Below are positions 11,547-20,886 of a DNA stretch of 64,000 bases, piece by piece. The position numbers and the translations under genes are program-made. The stretch is from the NCBI RefSeq assembly GCF_016097555.1, contig NC_054704.1, forward strand, positions 27,168,795-27,232,794, read 5' to 3'. A model generated the notes under the pieces. It had not been told where the DNA came from. It ran no database searches and saw only the letters and a program-made list of their open reading frames with translations. Within the stretch, counting starts at the first letter, position 1. Every line of letters begins with the position of its first letter. The stretch comes from Gigantopelta aegis. Lineage: Eukaryota; Mollusca; Gastropoda; Neomphalida; Peltospiridae.

Positions 11547-12589
11547 TATAACTACTGCTCCTACATTCAACAGATACATATGCAACAGTATGCTACAAAA
11601 AACAAATCCTATGACACCATATGTAGACAATAGCCACTCTCAATAATATGCTGTAATTATATTCACTCTAACATGGATGGAAGCCTACATGTATTTATTT
11701 TTAATTTTTTTTACTGAAACATATTTAGCTCTAACTGCATAATATTAATACTCTTTCACTGAAAAAAAAGAAAAAGCTACTATTAACTACACACCCTATC
11801 ACATTATATTCATATCAACAGCTATTATTTAATATTACTCTACAATCCTATTTACACAATACTCAGAACGAAGCTAGCCTACCTCATTTCATGACTACGC
11901 AGACACACGAGGGAGGCAGCCGATCATGATTAGGAATCCACGAATCCACAAATCCACGGACACTCACAGCAGCAGACGGCATGTGTGAACCTCTCTCCGG
12001 ACACACACCTCAGCCCTCCCTGCTCCACAGTGAGTCAGCCAGCGGTAGCTGAATCCTCAAAGTGCTGATCAATTTATCTCTGAAAAATGGCAGACAGATT
12101 CTTCTCAATTGGATATGTTAATAATAACATCGTATCACTAATTGTTTCTCATTATACCTCGTGTTGTCAAGTCCTTTGGGCCGTTTTATTTGCAGAACGG
12201 AGAGAAAAATCAATATACTCGTGCGTATTCACAGTGGAATTTGATATTAAATTCCACCTCGTAAAATAACCACCCATCTATATAGGACACTTGTTTCATT
12301 CTGTATAAATGCATATAGTGGTTGTCTGCTTTTAAACAGCTATGTCTGTAGGTCCTATGCATGGTCTAATTATATTGGCTGCACTGTACATGCACTTAAT
12401 GTAAATATAAAAACAGTGAGCATGTAAGCTAGTTTTACCAGCGATGGAATATGGAATCTAACAGGTTATTGAAAATGTCAGTATCGTTATTGATGATCGA
12501 CCACACAGGATCTATACTGCCACAGGGTCAGATCTAAAGTAAATAACGTGATACTAATATTCAACATTAATAGGAAGTGTGACTTAACT
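11547..12589. other. Unannotated stretch with a GC-richer core
   Basis: About 11880-12260 is less AT-rich than its surroundings and has several CpG. It could be a promoter-proximal region or an old repeat; no exon can be justified. A perfect hairpin lies at 12234-12257. Confidence 0.4.
12234..12257. repeat. Short perfect inverted repeat
   Basis: GTGGAATTT and AAATTCCAC are separated by a 6-base AT-rich loop. Function unknown. Confidence 0.6.
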
Positions 12590-12740
12590 CAGTGGTATAT
12601 GGAGCATCCACTTGAGACGCAATAGGTCACAAGATCAATACTCCTCAGCAGACCCTTTTCTAATCGCACCCAGTGTTCAATAATGGTATAGGTTGTTGTA
12701 TTCATTATCTGTCTGAGAAACGGGATGTATAGAGTGGTCG
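12590..12740 (+). repeat. Local segmental duplication, copy 1
   Basis: Shares TCACAAGATCAATACTCCT, AGCAGACCC, GTTGTATTCATTAT and GGATGTAT, in order, with 14080-14190. The duplication continues on the other side of the SINE and 68-bp array. Confidence 0.7.
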
Positions 12741-12870
12741 AAACACTGTCAGCCTGACCAGTTTTTGCTGGTCAATGTAACCACAGGCCAGTGAGATTTA
12801 TCTGCCTGTCATCCTGTCAGACCAGCAATTATTTTGTGTTTCTATTCACATATTACTTTTAGTCAGGCAA

Positions 12871-13190
12871 GGGTGGGATGTAGCCTAGTGGTAAAAGGCT
12901 CTCACTTGATGCACAGTCAATCAGGGATCGATCCCTGTTAGTGGGCCCATCAATTGGGTTGTTTCTCATTCCTGCCAGTGCACCACAATTGGTATATCAA
13001 AGGCCATGGTATGTGTTATCCTGTCTGTGGGATGGTGCATATAAAAGATCCCTTGCTACTAATGAGAAAATATAGCGGGTTTCCTCTCTAAGACTATATG
13101 TCAAAATTACTAAATGTTTGACATCCAATAGCCAATGAATAAATCAATGTACTCTAGTGGTGTTGCTAAACAAAACAAACTTTAACTTTT
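12871..13190 (+). mobile_element. SINE-1 full-length copy
   Basis: The tRNA-like head has an A-box-like TAGCCTAGTGGTA and a B-box-like GGGATCGATCCC. Then follow the shared body and the GGTGTTGCTAAACAAAACAAAC tail. Confidence 0.88.
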
Positions 13191-13252
13191 TTTTCAGTCA
13201 GTCATGTCTGGTCTGGCAAGTTTTGATTTGGGCCAGCAGAATTTGTAGTTTT

Positions 13253-13788
13253 CCAAACAGTTCGGTGGACCCCTGGTATATATTTTAATTTTGAGGACTG
13301 CCCTGCAGTGTGATGGTTTGCTAAACAGCTCGGTGGACCCCTGGTATATATTTTAATTTTGAGGACTTCCCTGCAGTGTGATGGTTTGCTGAACAGCTCG
13401 GTGGACCCCTGGTATATATTTTAATTTTGAGGACTTCCCTGCAGTGTGATGGTTTGCTGAACAGCTCGGTGGACCCCTGGTATATATTTTAATTTTGAGG
13501 ACTTCCCTGCAGTGTGATGGTTTGCTGAACAGCTCGGTGGACCCCTGGTATATATTTTAATTTTGAGGACTTCCCTGCAGTGTGATGGTTTGCTGAACAG
13601 CTCGGTGGACCCCTGGTATATATTTTAATTTTGAGGACTTCCCTGCAGTGTGATGGTTTGCTAAACAGCTCGGTGGACCCCTGGTATATATTTTAATTTT
13701 GAGGACTGCCCTGCAGTGTGATGGTTTACTAAACAGCTCGGTGGACCCCTGGTATATATTTTAATTTTGAGGACTTCCCTGCAGTGGA
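13253..13788. repeat. Minisatellite, 68-bp unit, about 8 copies
   Basis: Unit begins CTGAACAGCTCGGTGGACCC and includes TATATTTTAATTTTGAGGAC and CCTGCAGTGTGATGGTTTG. Starts are at 13253, 13321, 13389 and so on, at 68-bp steps. A single diverged unit sits at about 14180-14250 in the second copy of the segmental duplication, so the array grew inside copy 1 only. Confidence 0.9.
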
Positions 13789-13837
13789 CCTGCTGAATTT
13801 TCTTGTGTCCTATTTACTACCACATGACTAACAAATG

Positions 13838-14076
13838 AGTTAGAAATTTGTTTTGTTTAATGACATCACTAAAGCACAATGATTTCTTAATCACATAGTT
13901 TTAGAGAGGAAACCCTCTATTAGTAGCAAGGGATCTTTTATATGCACCATCCCATAGCCTTTAATATGCCAGTTGTGGAGCACTGGCAGGAATAAGAAAT
14001 AGTCCGATGGATCCACCGATGGGGATCGATCCCAGACCAACTGCGCTTTACCACTGGCCTATGCCTCACTCCTTGA
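13838..14076 (-). mobile_element. SINE-1 copy
   Basis: Reverse-complement tail TTTGTTTAATGACATCACT, body CAAGGGATCTTTTATATGCA and head GGGGATCGATCCCAGACC with TTTACCACTGG. The middle is shortened. Confidence 0.8.
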
Positions 14077-14079
14077 GAC

Positions 14080-14295
14080 GTAGTATGTCACAAGATCAAT
14101 ACTCCTTAGCAGACCCGGTTCTAAATGCTCCCAGTGTGCAATACTGGTAAAGGATGTTGTATTCATTATTTCTCTGAGAAGTTGGATGTATATAATTAAA
14201 TTATGAGGACTCACCTGCAGTGTAATGGTTTGCTGAACAGCTCGGCTAATCTGATGAATTTCCTCATGTCCCATCTGCTACCACATGACTGTAAC
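14080..14295 (+). repeat. Local segmental duplication, copy 2
   Basis: Matches 12590-12740 and then the edges of the 68-bp array, with one unit (GAGGACTCACCTGCAGTGTA, TTTGCTGAACAGCTCGG) and the shared right flank CTACCACATGACT. Confidence 0.7.
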
Positions 14296-14305
14296 AAAAA
14301 AACTT

Positions 14306-14580
14306 AAAAGTTTGTTTTCTTTAACAACACAACAAAAAGCACAATGATCTATTAATCATTGACACTTGGATGTCAAAGATTTGATAATCCTGATATATAG
14401 TCTTAGAGAAGAAACCCACTATATTTTTCCACAACAGCAAGGGATCTTTTATATGTACTTTTCCACAGACAGAACAGCACATGCCATGGCCTTTGATATA
14501 CCAATCATGGAGCACTGGTTGGAATGGGAAAAACACCAATCAGAGAATGGGTCCACTGAAGGGATTTGATCCAAGTCTGC
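14306..14580 (-). mobile_element. SINE-1-like diverged copy
   Basis: Reverse-complement tail, body (CAGCAAGGGATCTTTTATAT, GGAGCACTGGTTGGAATG) and a decayed head (GGATTTGATCC). Confidence 0.75.
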
Positions 14581-14582
14581 AG

Positions 14583-14840
14583 TGTGTTGTCCTGTCTAAA
14601 GAAAAATGTATATAAAAGATCTCTTGCTGCTACATAATAGGAGTAGCCCATGTGGCTACAGCATGTTCCCAGTTTTACTCTATAGCCTCGTTTCAGAATA
14701 ACCATGTTAAACACCAAATATTCAGTTTTGAATATTCTAAAGTGTCATCAAACATAATCTATGCTGTTATCAGGAAAGAGTAGCCTATGTGGAGCAGGAA
14801 TTTGTTTATATAATTGTTATATGTGAAACACCAAACAGCC
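14583..14840 (+). mobile_element. SINE body/tail fragments
   Basis: TATATAAAAGATCTCTTGCT, AGGAGTAGCCCATGTGG and CATGTTAAACACCAAATA mark a decayed SINE body and tail. A second short piece (GGAAAGAGTAGCCTATGTGG) starts near 14775. Confidence 0.55.
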
Positions 14841-14916
14841 TCAGGTTAAAACTGTCCTGAAATGTCTTTAAACAGACACTATTCCTTTTCTTTCTTTCTA
14901 ACCAGTTGGGCGGGAT

Positions 14917-15320
14917 GAAGCGCAGTGGTAAAACACTCACCTGATGTGTGGTTGGTCTGGTATTGATGGGTCCATTGAGCTATTTCTCATTCCAGCCAGT
15001 GCACCACAGCTGTTATTTCAAAGGTCATGATATGCACTATCAGGAAGGACTTTCTTTTGGCACTGTCACTAACCCTAACCCTAACTATTTATGATAAGTA
15101 TTTATAATGTTCTTTATAAGTGACAGTACCAAAGGAAAGTCCAACTGCGCTATCCTGTCTGGGGGATGGTGCATATAAAATATCTCTTGCCACTAATGAA
15201 AAATATGTAGCAGGTTTCCTCTCTAAAACTGTATGTCAATTATCGAATGTTTGACATTCAATAGCCGATGATTAGTAAATTAATGTGCTCTAGTGGTGTC
15301 GTTAAACAAAACAAAACTTT
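14917..15320 (+). mobile_element. SINE-1 copy interrupted by a mini-MITE
   Basis: Has a tRNA-like head (GGGCGGGATGAAGCGCAGTG), the shared body and a GTGTCGTTAAACAAAACAAAAC tail. A 105-bp TIR element splits it at 15041. Confidence 0.85.
15041..15145. mobile_element. Mini-MITE with telomere-like core, inside a SINE
   Basis: Inverted ends GGACTTTCTTTTGGCACTGT and ACAGTACCAAAGGAAAGTCC (two mismatches over 24 bp). Flanked by TGCACTAT (15033-15040) and TGCGCTAT (15146-15153), an 8-bp TSD of hAT type. The core contains CACTAACCCTAACCCTAAC. Confidence 0.75.
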
Positions 15321-15392
15321 AATAGCCTTGGCTTAAAACTGTCCTGAAATGTCTTTAAACAGACATTACATCTTTTTTTTCTTTCTAATCAG

Positions 15393-16084
15393 TACATCAT
15401 ACACGATTTGTATATTAAAAAAAACATGGTATGTGCTATTTTTTCTGCCAGATAAAAACACACAGAATAGCCTACAGTAACCTACGGCAACACCAGATTT
15501 CTTATCTCATTAACCTAGCTGCCCTGAAATAGATTGTCCAGAATCTGAAGTAGAAGTGTGCTGAACATCTCATTTCATACCTATAAAATAACACAAGTCA
15601 ATCTTGATGTAGTGGACATTTCTAATTCACAGACGGGTCATCTCCATAATGATAGGACATTGATTCCCACCAGGCTGGCCTGACTGAAAGAATATTGACC
15701 TAGACGTTAAAAGGCAATGAACATTTAATGACCCACCAGAGCACTGGGGTAATCATCCTCCATTAGGAAAGTGAGGTTTGTTTAACAACACCCCAAGCAC
15801 TTTGTGTGGCTTGCAGCTATTAGATGTCAAGGCATATGGTCATTAGCATGGCAGTACAAAGCTTAAACTAAGGGGTAGGGTGGACAAATTTTATTATTTT
15901 TAAATCAGGGTCTTTTTCAGAAAGAACAAAAGGGCACTTCTGAACTGCACTGCAATAAATGTACTTTTTCAGATTTTTTAGATTTTTTTCTAAGGTGACC
16001 AGAAACTGCCCTCCCTTACATTAGATATACATTGAAGTTCTGATTGAATTCGGGAAAGAATTACTTTGTTTTATTACCCATATG
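15393..16084. other. Mostly unannotated; short SINE tail fragment
   Basis: A minus-strand SINE tail remnant lies at about 15775-15855 (GGTTTGTTTAACAACACCCC, TATTAGATGTCAA). The rest shows no gene. Confidence 0.5.
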
Positions 16085-16350
16085 GGCTCAAATATATGGA
16101 GTAATATTTTTTCAATCTCTGCACAGTGTGCAGATTGCTTCTACAGCCTCTGATTGGCTGGCTTAAAAATCACAACATTTGGTTGGTTGCTTGCCATGGC
16201 CGGAACTTCACTTTCATTCATATAATGTTTCCATTCATGAGTCAGATTACACATACGTTATACGATCTACAAAGATATACAAAAACAAATGAACTCATTT
16301 GTTTCGTAAACATGAAATGGTATATTTTCATAAGCAGCGGCTTTAGTAAT
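16085..16350 (+). repeat. Interspersed repeat F, copy 1
   Basis: Shares GTAATATTTTTTCAA, GTGCAGATTGCTTC, ATGAGTCAGATTAC and ACTCATTTGTTTCRTAAACA, in order, with the reverse complement of 51170-51430 in a formin intron. Class unknown. Confidence 0.65.
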
Positions 16351-16808
16351 ATATAAATATAATTATTTTCAAATGCAAATACAGTTGTATTATTTTGTAC
16401 TGTAAACATTTGGCTGTAAAAAGAACACCGCTATGCTATGACATCACTTACATTACGTCATGTAATGCGCGTAAGATTATATGATGTAATGGCTGATGGC
16501 TTTGTTGTAGACTGCAGAGGAATTTTTACATTAAAAATCAGTTAAAATTGACAATGGGTAATAAAGAAAATAACCAACTCGTTACAAATTATCTGCCCCT
16601 CGTGAATGAATGTTGTAAAACCGTTGCCTGGACAGATAATTCATAATTCCTCGTAGCTCGTTAGTTATTCTCTAAATAGCCCCATAAGCTTTTTGTTTCC
16701 ATAAGCATCATAGGCAATCAAGCTCCCATTTTTGGCTGAGGTGGGATGGTGGTGGCAGGCTGATTTTTGCTTGAAGTAAACAAAAATGCCAGAATCTGAA
16801 TAACAATA
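16351..16808. other. Unannotated stretch
   Basis: No gene. Contains a small inverted repeat CATTAC-GTCAT-GTAATG near 16452-16468 and may be part of repeat F. Confidence 0.4.
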
Positions 16809-16822
16809 TTTGTTCATATTGG

Positions 16823-17200
16823 TACCGGCCTCGGTGGGGTCGTGGTTAGGCCATCGGTCTACAGGCTAGTAGGTACTGGGTTCGGATCCCAGTCGAGGCA
16901 TGGGTTTTTTAATTCCAAACCCTGAGTGAGTGCTCCGCAAGGCTCAATGGGTAGGTGTAAACCACTTGCACCAACCAGTGATCCATAACTGGTTCAACAA
17001 AGGCCATGGTTTGTGCTATCCTGCCTGTGGGAAGTGCAAATAAAAGATCCCTTGCTGCTAATCGGAAAGAGCAGCCCATAAAGTGGCGACAGCGGGTTTC
17101 CTCTCAAAATTTGCGTGGTCCGTAACCATTTGTCTGACGCCATATAACCGCAAATAAAATGTGTTGAGTGCGTCATTAAATAAAACATTTCTTTCTTTCT
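16823..17200 (+). mobile_element. SINE-2 full-length copy with TSD
   Basis: The head ACCGGCCTCGGTGGGGTCGT has the B-box-like GGTTCGGATCCCA. Body and AAATAAAACATTTCTTTC tail follow. TSD TTTGTTCATATTGG at 16809-16822 and 17201-17214. Confidence 0.92.
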
Positions 17201-17472
17201 TTTGTTCATATTGGCATTACCAAACAGCTATATAGGGTTTCAAGTAATTCACTGGCCTTTTTACATGAATTACAACTAATATTGTCAGTAGAATGATGGA
17301 CACACATGGTGAATGTGAAGATTTGCTCCAGTACTGTAGGGTGTAGGGTCAGTTGAACCCCCCTGACACCCCCCTATTTTATACACTTATAAACTTTACT
17401 CAGTGGGTAGAGCATTCATCTTACATGAAACAATTAAAGTCACAGACCTTAGTTTTAACCTGTGAAAATACA

Positions 17473-18478
17473 CACTAAATTTGGCTATCTACAAACCTGT
17501 AATGCATCTGGATAAAGTTACAATAGAATGAAATGAGAGTTTGTGACATTGAAACAGGGCAATGTCCTCTTGAAAATAGTCACTAAATTTGGCTATCTAC
17601 AAATCTCTAATGCATCTGGATAAAGTTACAATAGAATGAAATGAGAGTTTGTGACAATGAAACAGGGCAATGTCCTCTTGAAAATAGTCTCTAAATTTGG
17701 CTATCTACAAACCTGTAATGCATCTGGATAAAGTTACAATAGAATGAAATGAGAGTTTGTGACATTGAAACAGGGAAATGTCCTCTTGAAAATAGTCACT
17801 AAATTTGGCTATCTACAAATCTGTAATGCATCTGGATAAAGTTACAATAGAATGAAATGAGAGTTTGTGACATTGAAACAGGGAAATGTCCTCTTGAAAA
17901 TAGTCACTAAATTTGGCTATCTACAAACCTGTAATGCATCTGGATAAAGTTACAATAGAGTGAAATGAGAGTTTGTGACATTGAAACAGGGCAATGTCCT
18001 CTTGAAAATAGTCACTAAATTTGGCTATCTACAAACCTGTAATGCATCTGGATAAAGTTACAATAGAATGAAATGAGAGTTTGTGACATTGAAACAGGGA
18101 AATGTCCTCTTGAAAATAGTCACTAAATTTGGCCATCTACAAATCTGTAATGCATCTGGATAAAGTTACAATAGAATGAAATGAGAGTTTGTGACACTGA
18201 AACAGGGAAATGTCCTCTTGAAAATAGTCACTAAATTTGGCTATCTACAAACCTGTGAGAGTTTGTGAACTGCATCTGGATAAAGCTATTACACCTGTAA
18301 TGCATCTGGATAAAGTTACAATGAGAGTTTGTGACATTGAAACAGGGCAATGTCCTCTTGAAAATAGTCACTAAATTTGGCTATCTACAAACCTGTAATG
18401 CATCTGGATAAAGTTACAATAGAGTGAAATGAGAGTTTGTGACATTGAAACAGGGAAATGTCCTCTTGAAAATAGACT
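17473..18478. repeat. Satellite-like array, 108-bp unit, about 9 copies, MITE-internal
   Basis: Unit starts are at 17473, 17581, 17689, 17797, 17905, 18013, 18121 and 18229, at 108-bp steps. A rearranged unit (18257-18300) and a last unit follow. Key words: CACTAAATTTGGCTATCTAC, TGCATCTGGATAAAGTTACA, GAGAGTTTGTGACATTGAAA. The reverse complement matches a single segment of the MITE at about 25205-25290 (CACAGGTTTGTAGAT, ATTGTAACTGTATCC). Confidence 0.93.
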
Positions 18479-18593
18479 AAAATTTGTCTCCATAACAGTT
18501 ACTGCTCAGAAGTATGTGTGTTTTTAGAATTATAAACAAAATGCATTTTGTGTCATTACAAACACCAGGATGAGCAGAAACACTTTGGATGTA

Positions 18594-18851
18594 AGTGGTC
18601 AAGGTGGTGTGTCGTGGTTAAGCCATCAGACATAAGGCTGGTTGATACTGGGTTCGCACCGCCTCCCACCCAGAGCAAATTTTAATGACTCAATGGGCAG
18701 GTGTAAGACCACTACACCCTCTTCTCTCTCTCACTAACCACTAACCCTCTGTTCTGGACAGACAGCCCAGATAGCTGAGGTGTGTGCCCAGGACAGCTTG
18801 CTTGAACCGTAATTGGATATAAGCATGAAAATAACTTGAAATCAAATTAAA
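18594..18851 (+). mobile_element. SINE-3 copy with 12-bp TSD, inside the MITE
   Basis: Has a tRNA-like head (GTGTCGTGGTTAAGCCATCA, GGGTTCGCACCGCC) and the SINE-3 body (CACCCAGAGCA, ACCACTACACCCTCTTCTCT, AGCTGAGGTGTGTGCCCAGG). The tail is TTGGATATAAGCATGAAAAT. Perfect TSD ACTTTGGATGTA at 18582-18593 and 18852-18863. Confidence 0.9.
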
Positions 18852-18975
18852 ACTTTGGATGTATGGAAATCATCAAAACAACAAAATGCAAATAATGTTT
18901 AATTTCATTATCAAAAACAACTTTAATAGTGAAAATTATGTCGTAGTGTTTAAAAGCTAGGGTCTCTCACTTTAA

Positions 18976-19474
18976 TGTAATGAGATGTTATTAAAGAAAT
19001 AGTTTTTCATTTCACAAAAACACTGCATACATGCAACTATGCACAATAAAAAACAACAAATTATGCAACACATGCTATTGATTTTTGGTCATCTCAACAG
19101 AGTATAATGAGTAACATAAGCGATCCCACTGCTACGTATGACATGGTGACATTTCTCCATACAATATTGATCTGATGTCACACACTCATGTTTTTTTTAT
19201 GTCCCAACAAATAGCGGTTGAAAAAGTATAATGATCATATTACCTGTCTGAGTCAGTATCAAAGTCATGACTCATAAGCATGTATAATCAATTTGACCTG
19301 TGCAGCTCCACATCGGCATTAGAAACACTTAAAATAGATTTTTAAATCACATAGCTTTTAAAAACAATCAGCATAAACACAATTAATAAACATTGTACAA
19401 TTGAGGATATGTTATTATACTTTAGTAAATGACATTTAGATTAATTGTTACAGAAAATATTTGTTTACTGTGAC
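18976..19474. other. Unannotated AT-rich stretch
   Basis: No gene or repeat recognised. Confidence 0.5.
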
Positions 19475-19487
19475 TTCTAATGAAGTT

Positions 19488-19815
19488 GGGGCGAGACGTA
19501 GCCCAGTGATACAGCATTCGCTCGATGTGCGGTTGGTGTGGGATTGATCCCCGTGGGTGAGCCCATTGGGCTATTTCTCGTTACAGCCAGTGCACCACGA
19601 CTAGTATATCAAAGGCCGTGGTATGGACTACCCTGTCTGTGGGATGGTGCATATAAAAGATCCCTTGCTGCTAATTGGAAAGAGTAGCCTATGAAGTGGC
19701 GACAGCGGGTTTCCTCTCTCAATATCTGTGTGGTCCTTAACCATATGTCTGATGCCATATAACTGTAAATAAAATATGTTGAGTGCGTCGTTAAATAAAA
19801 CATTTCTTTCTTTCT
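19488..19815 (+). mobile_element. SINE-1 head with TTTC-type tail, TSD present
   Basis: Head GGGGCGAGACGTAGCCCAGT with B-box-like GGGATTGATCCCC, the full shared body, and tail GTGCGTCGTTAAATAAAACA followed by (TTTC)n. TSD TTCTAATGAAGTT (19475-19487) versus TTCTAGTGAAGTT (19816-19828). Type-1 head joined to the tail usual for SINE-2. Confidence 0.92.
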
Positions 19816-19957
19816 TTCTAGTGAAGTTTTTTTTTTTTTTTTAACTTAACAGAAAAAATAACAATCGAGAGACTGTCACAGATAAAAGTCAATTGGGCGA
19901 TTTATGTAAATCACTTTGGTTTTAGAGTTGATCTTATAGATCTTATAGTAGTAAACA

Positions 19958-20276
19958 GTAAAAGTTCAAGTTTGTTTTGATTAATGACACCACTAGAGCA
20001 CACTGATTTATTAATCATTGGCTATTGGATGTCAAACATTTGGTAATTCTAACAAATATATGTAGTCTTAGAGAGGACATCCGCTACATTTTTCTATTAA
20101 TAGATCTTTTATATGCACCATCCTAAAGACAGGATAGCACATACCACAGCCTTTGATATACCAGATATGGTGTACTGGCTGGAACGAGAAATAGCCTAAT
20201 GGACCATCGACGGGGATTGATCCCAGATTGACCATGTATCAAGCGAGCACTTTACCACTGGGCTATGTCCTGCTCC
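19958..20276 (-). mobile_element. SINE-1 full-length copy with TSD
   Basis: Minus-strand copy with tail, body and head (GGGGATTGATCCCAGATTG, TTTACCACTGGGCTATG). TSD TAGTAAACA at 19949-19957 and 20277-20285. Confidence 0.88.
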
Positions 20277-20331
20277 TAGTAAACATTAATACATAGATCT
20301 CAAAATGTAAAAAGTTAAAGTATCATTTCAA

Positions 20332-20490
20332 ATGTGCAGTCGGTCTAGAATCAATCTCCTTTGGGGGGCCCATTTATTGTTCCAGATGGTGCACCACGAC
20401 TGGTATATCAAAGGTCATGGTATGTGCTACCTTGTCTGTGGGATAGTGCATATAAAAGATCTATTAATGGAAAAATGTAGTAGGTTTCCT
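20332..20490 (+). mobile_element. SINE-1 fragment
   Basis: Head remnant CAGTCGGTCTAGAATCAATC, body CACGACTGGTATATCAAAGG, TGTAGTAGGTTTCCT. It stops abruptly where a TIR element begins. Confidence 0.7.
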
Positions 20491-20491
20491 C

Positions 20492-20870
20492 ACCGGACAT
20501 GGGCGATGCGAGTGATGCGAGTGATTTGTTTTAGAAACCATTGGTTTCCATTGCTGCATCTTAATTGCACCCAATAGCCGATATGTATTTTTGTGCTGGG
20601 GTGTCGTTAAACAAACATTCAATCTTAATTGCATGCTTACGGCGTGACAAATTGATGTAGTCGAGCGTGCAACACAATATTGTTAGCAATTGTTTAAATT
20701 TTTCTTGCACACAACGAGCAACAAAATATATTAACCAATCAGACAAGTTTTACTTGGCGGCTTTAACGGTCGATAACAATTTCAAAATGGAGACTGTCGT
20801 TATGGTCGCGTCTTGTTAGGATATAAATATTAACGCACTGCTTACATCACTCACGTCCCTCGCGTCCGGT
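20492..20870. mobile_element. Candidate MITE with ACCGGAC inverted ends
   Basis: The left end ACCGGACATGGGCGATGCGA and the right end (reverse complement ACCGGACGCGAGGGACGTGA) are about 75% matched over 26 bp. It lacks an ORF and holds a SINE tail fragment near 20569-20625. No clean TSD was found, so the class is open. Confidence 0.5.
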
Positions 20871-20886
20871 TAGGATACAGCTTTAA

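Larger units (their letters stand above)
14848..15392. repeat. About 70-bp direct duplication flanking a SINE
   Basis: The sequence at 14848-14916 recurs at 15321-15392: TTAAAACTGTCCTGAAATGT, CTTTAAACAGACA, TTCTTTCTAAYCAGT. The SINE at 14917-15320 sits exactly between them. This is far longer than the 10-15 bp TSDs of the other copies. Confidence 0.75.
17438..18971 (-). mobile_element. TTAA-flanked MITE (ACCCTAGTTTTTAAAC family) with internal satellite
   Basis: The ends AGTCACAGACCTTAGTTTTA and CTTTTAAAAG-like AAAGCTAGGGTCTCTCACT are inverted repeats, each against TTAA (17434-17437, 18972-18975). The interior is the reverse complement of the unexpanded relative at 24978-25339 (for example CACCAGGATGAGCAGAAACA). 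An internal segment has become a 108-bp tandem array, and a SINE-3 with TSD is inserted at 18594. Confidence 0.82.

Noticed and set aside
12087..12269. 60-codon frame in the GC-richer region
   Set aside because: Too short, with no similarity recognised; its end overlaps a hairpin.
15066..15084. True telomeric repeat or chromosome end
   Set aside because: Only about 2.5 hexamers, enclosed in a TIR element inside a SINE.
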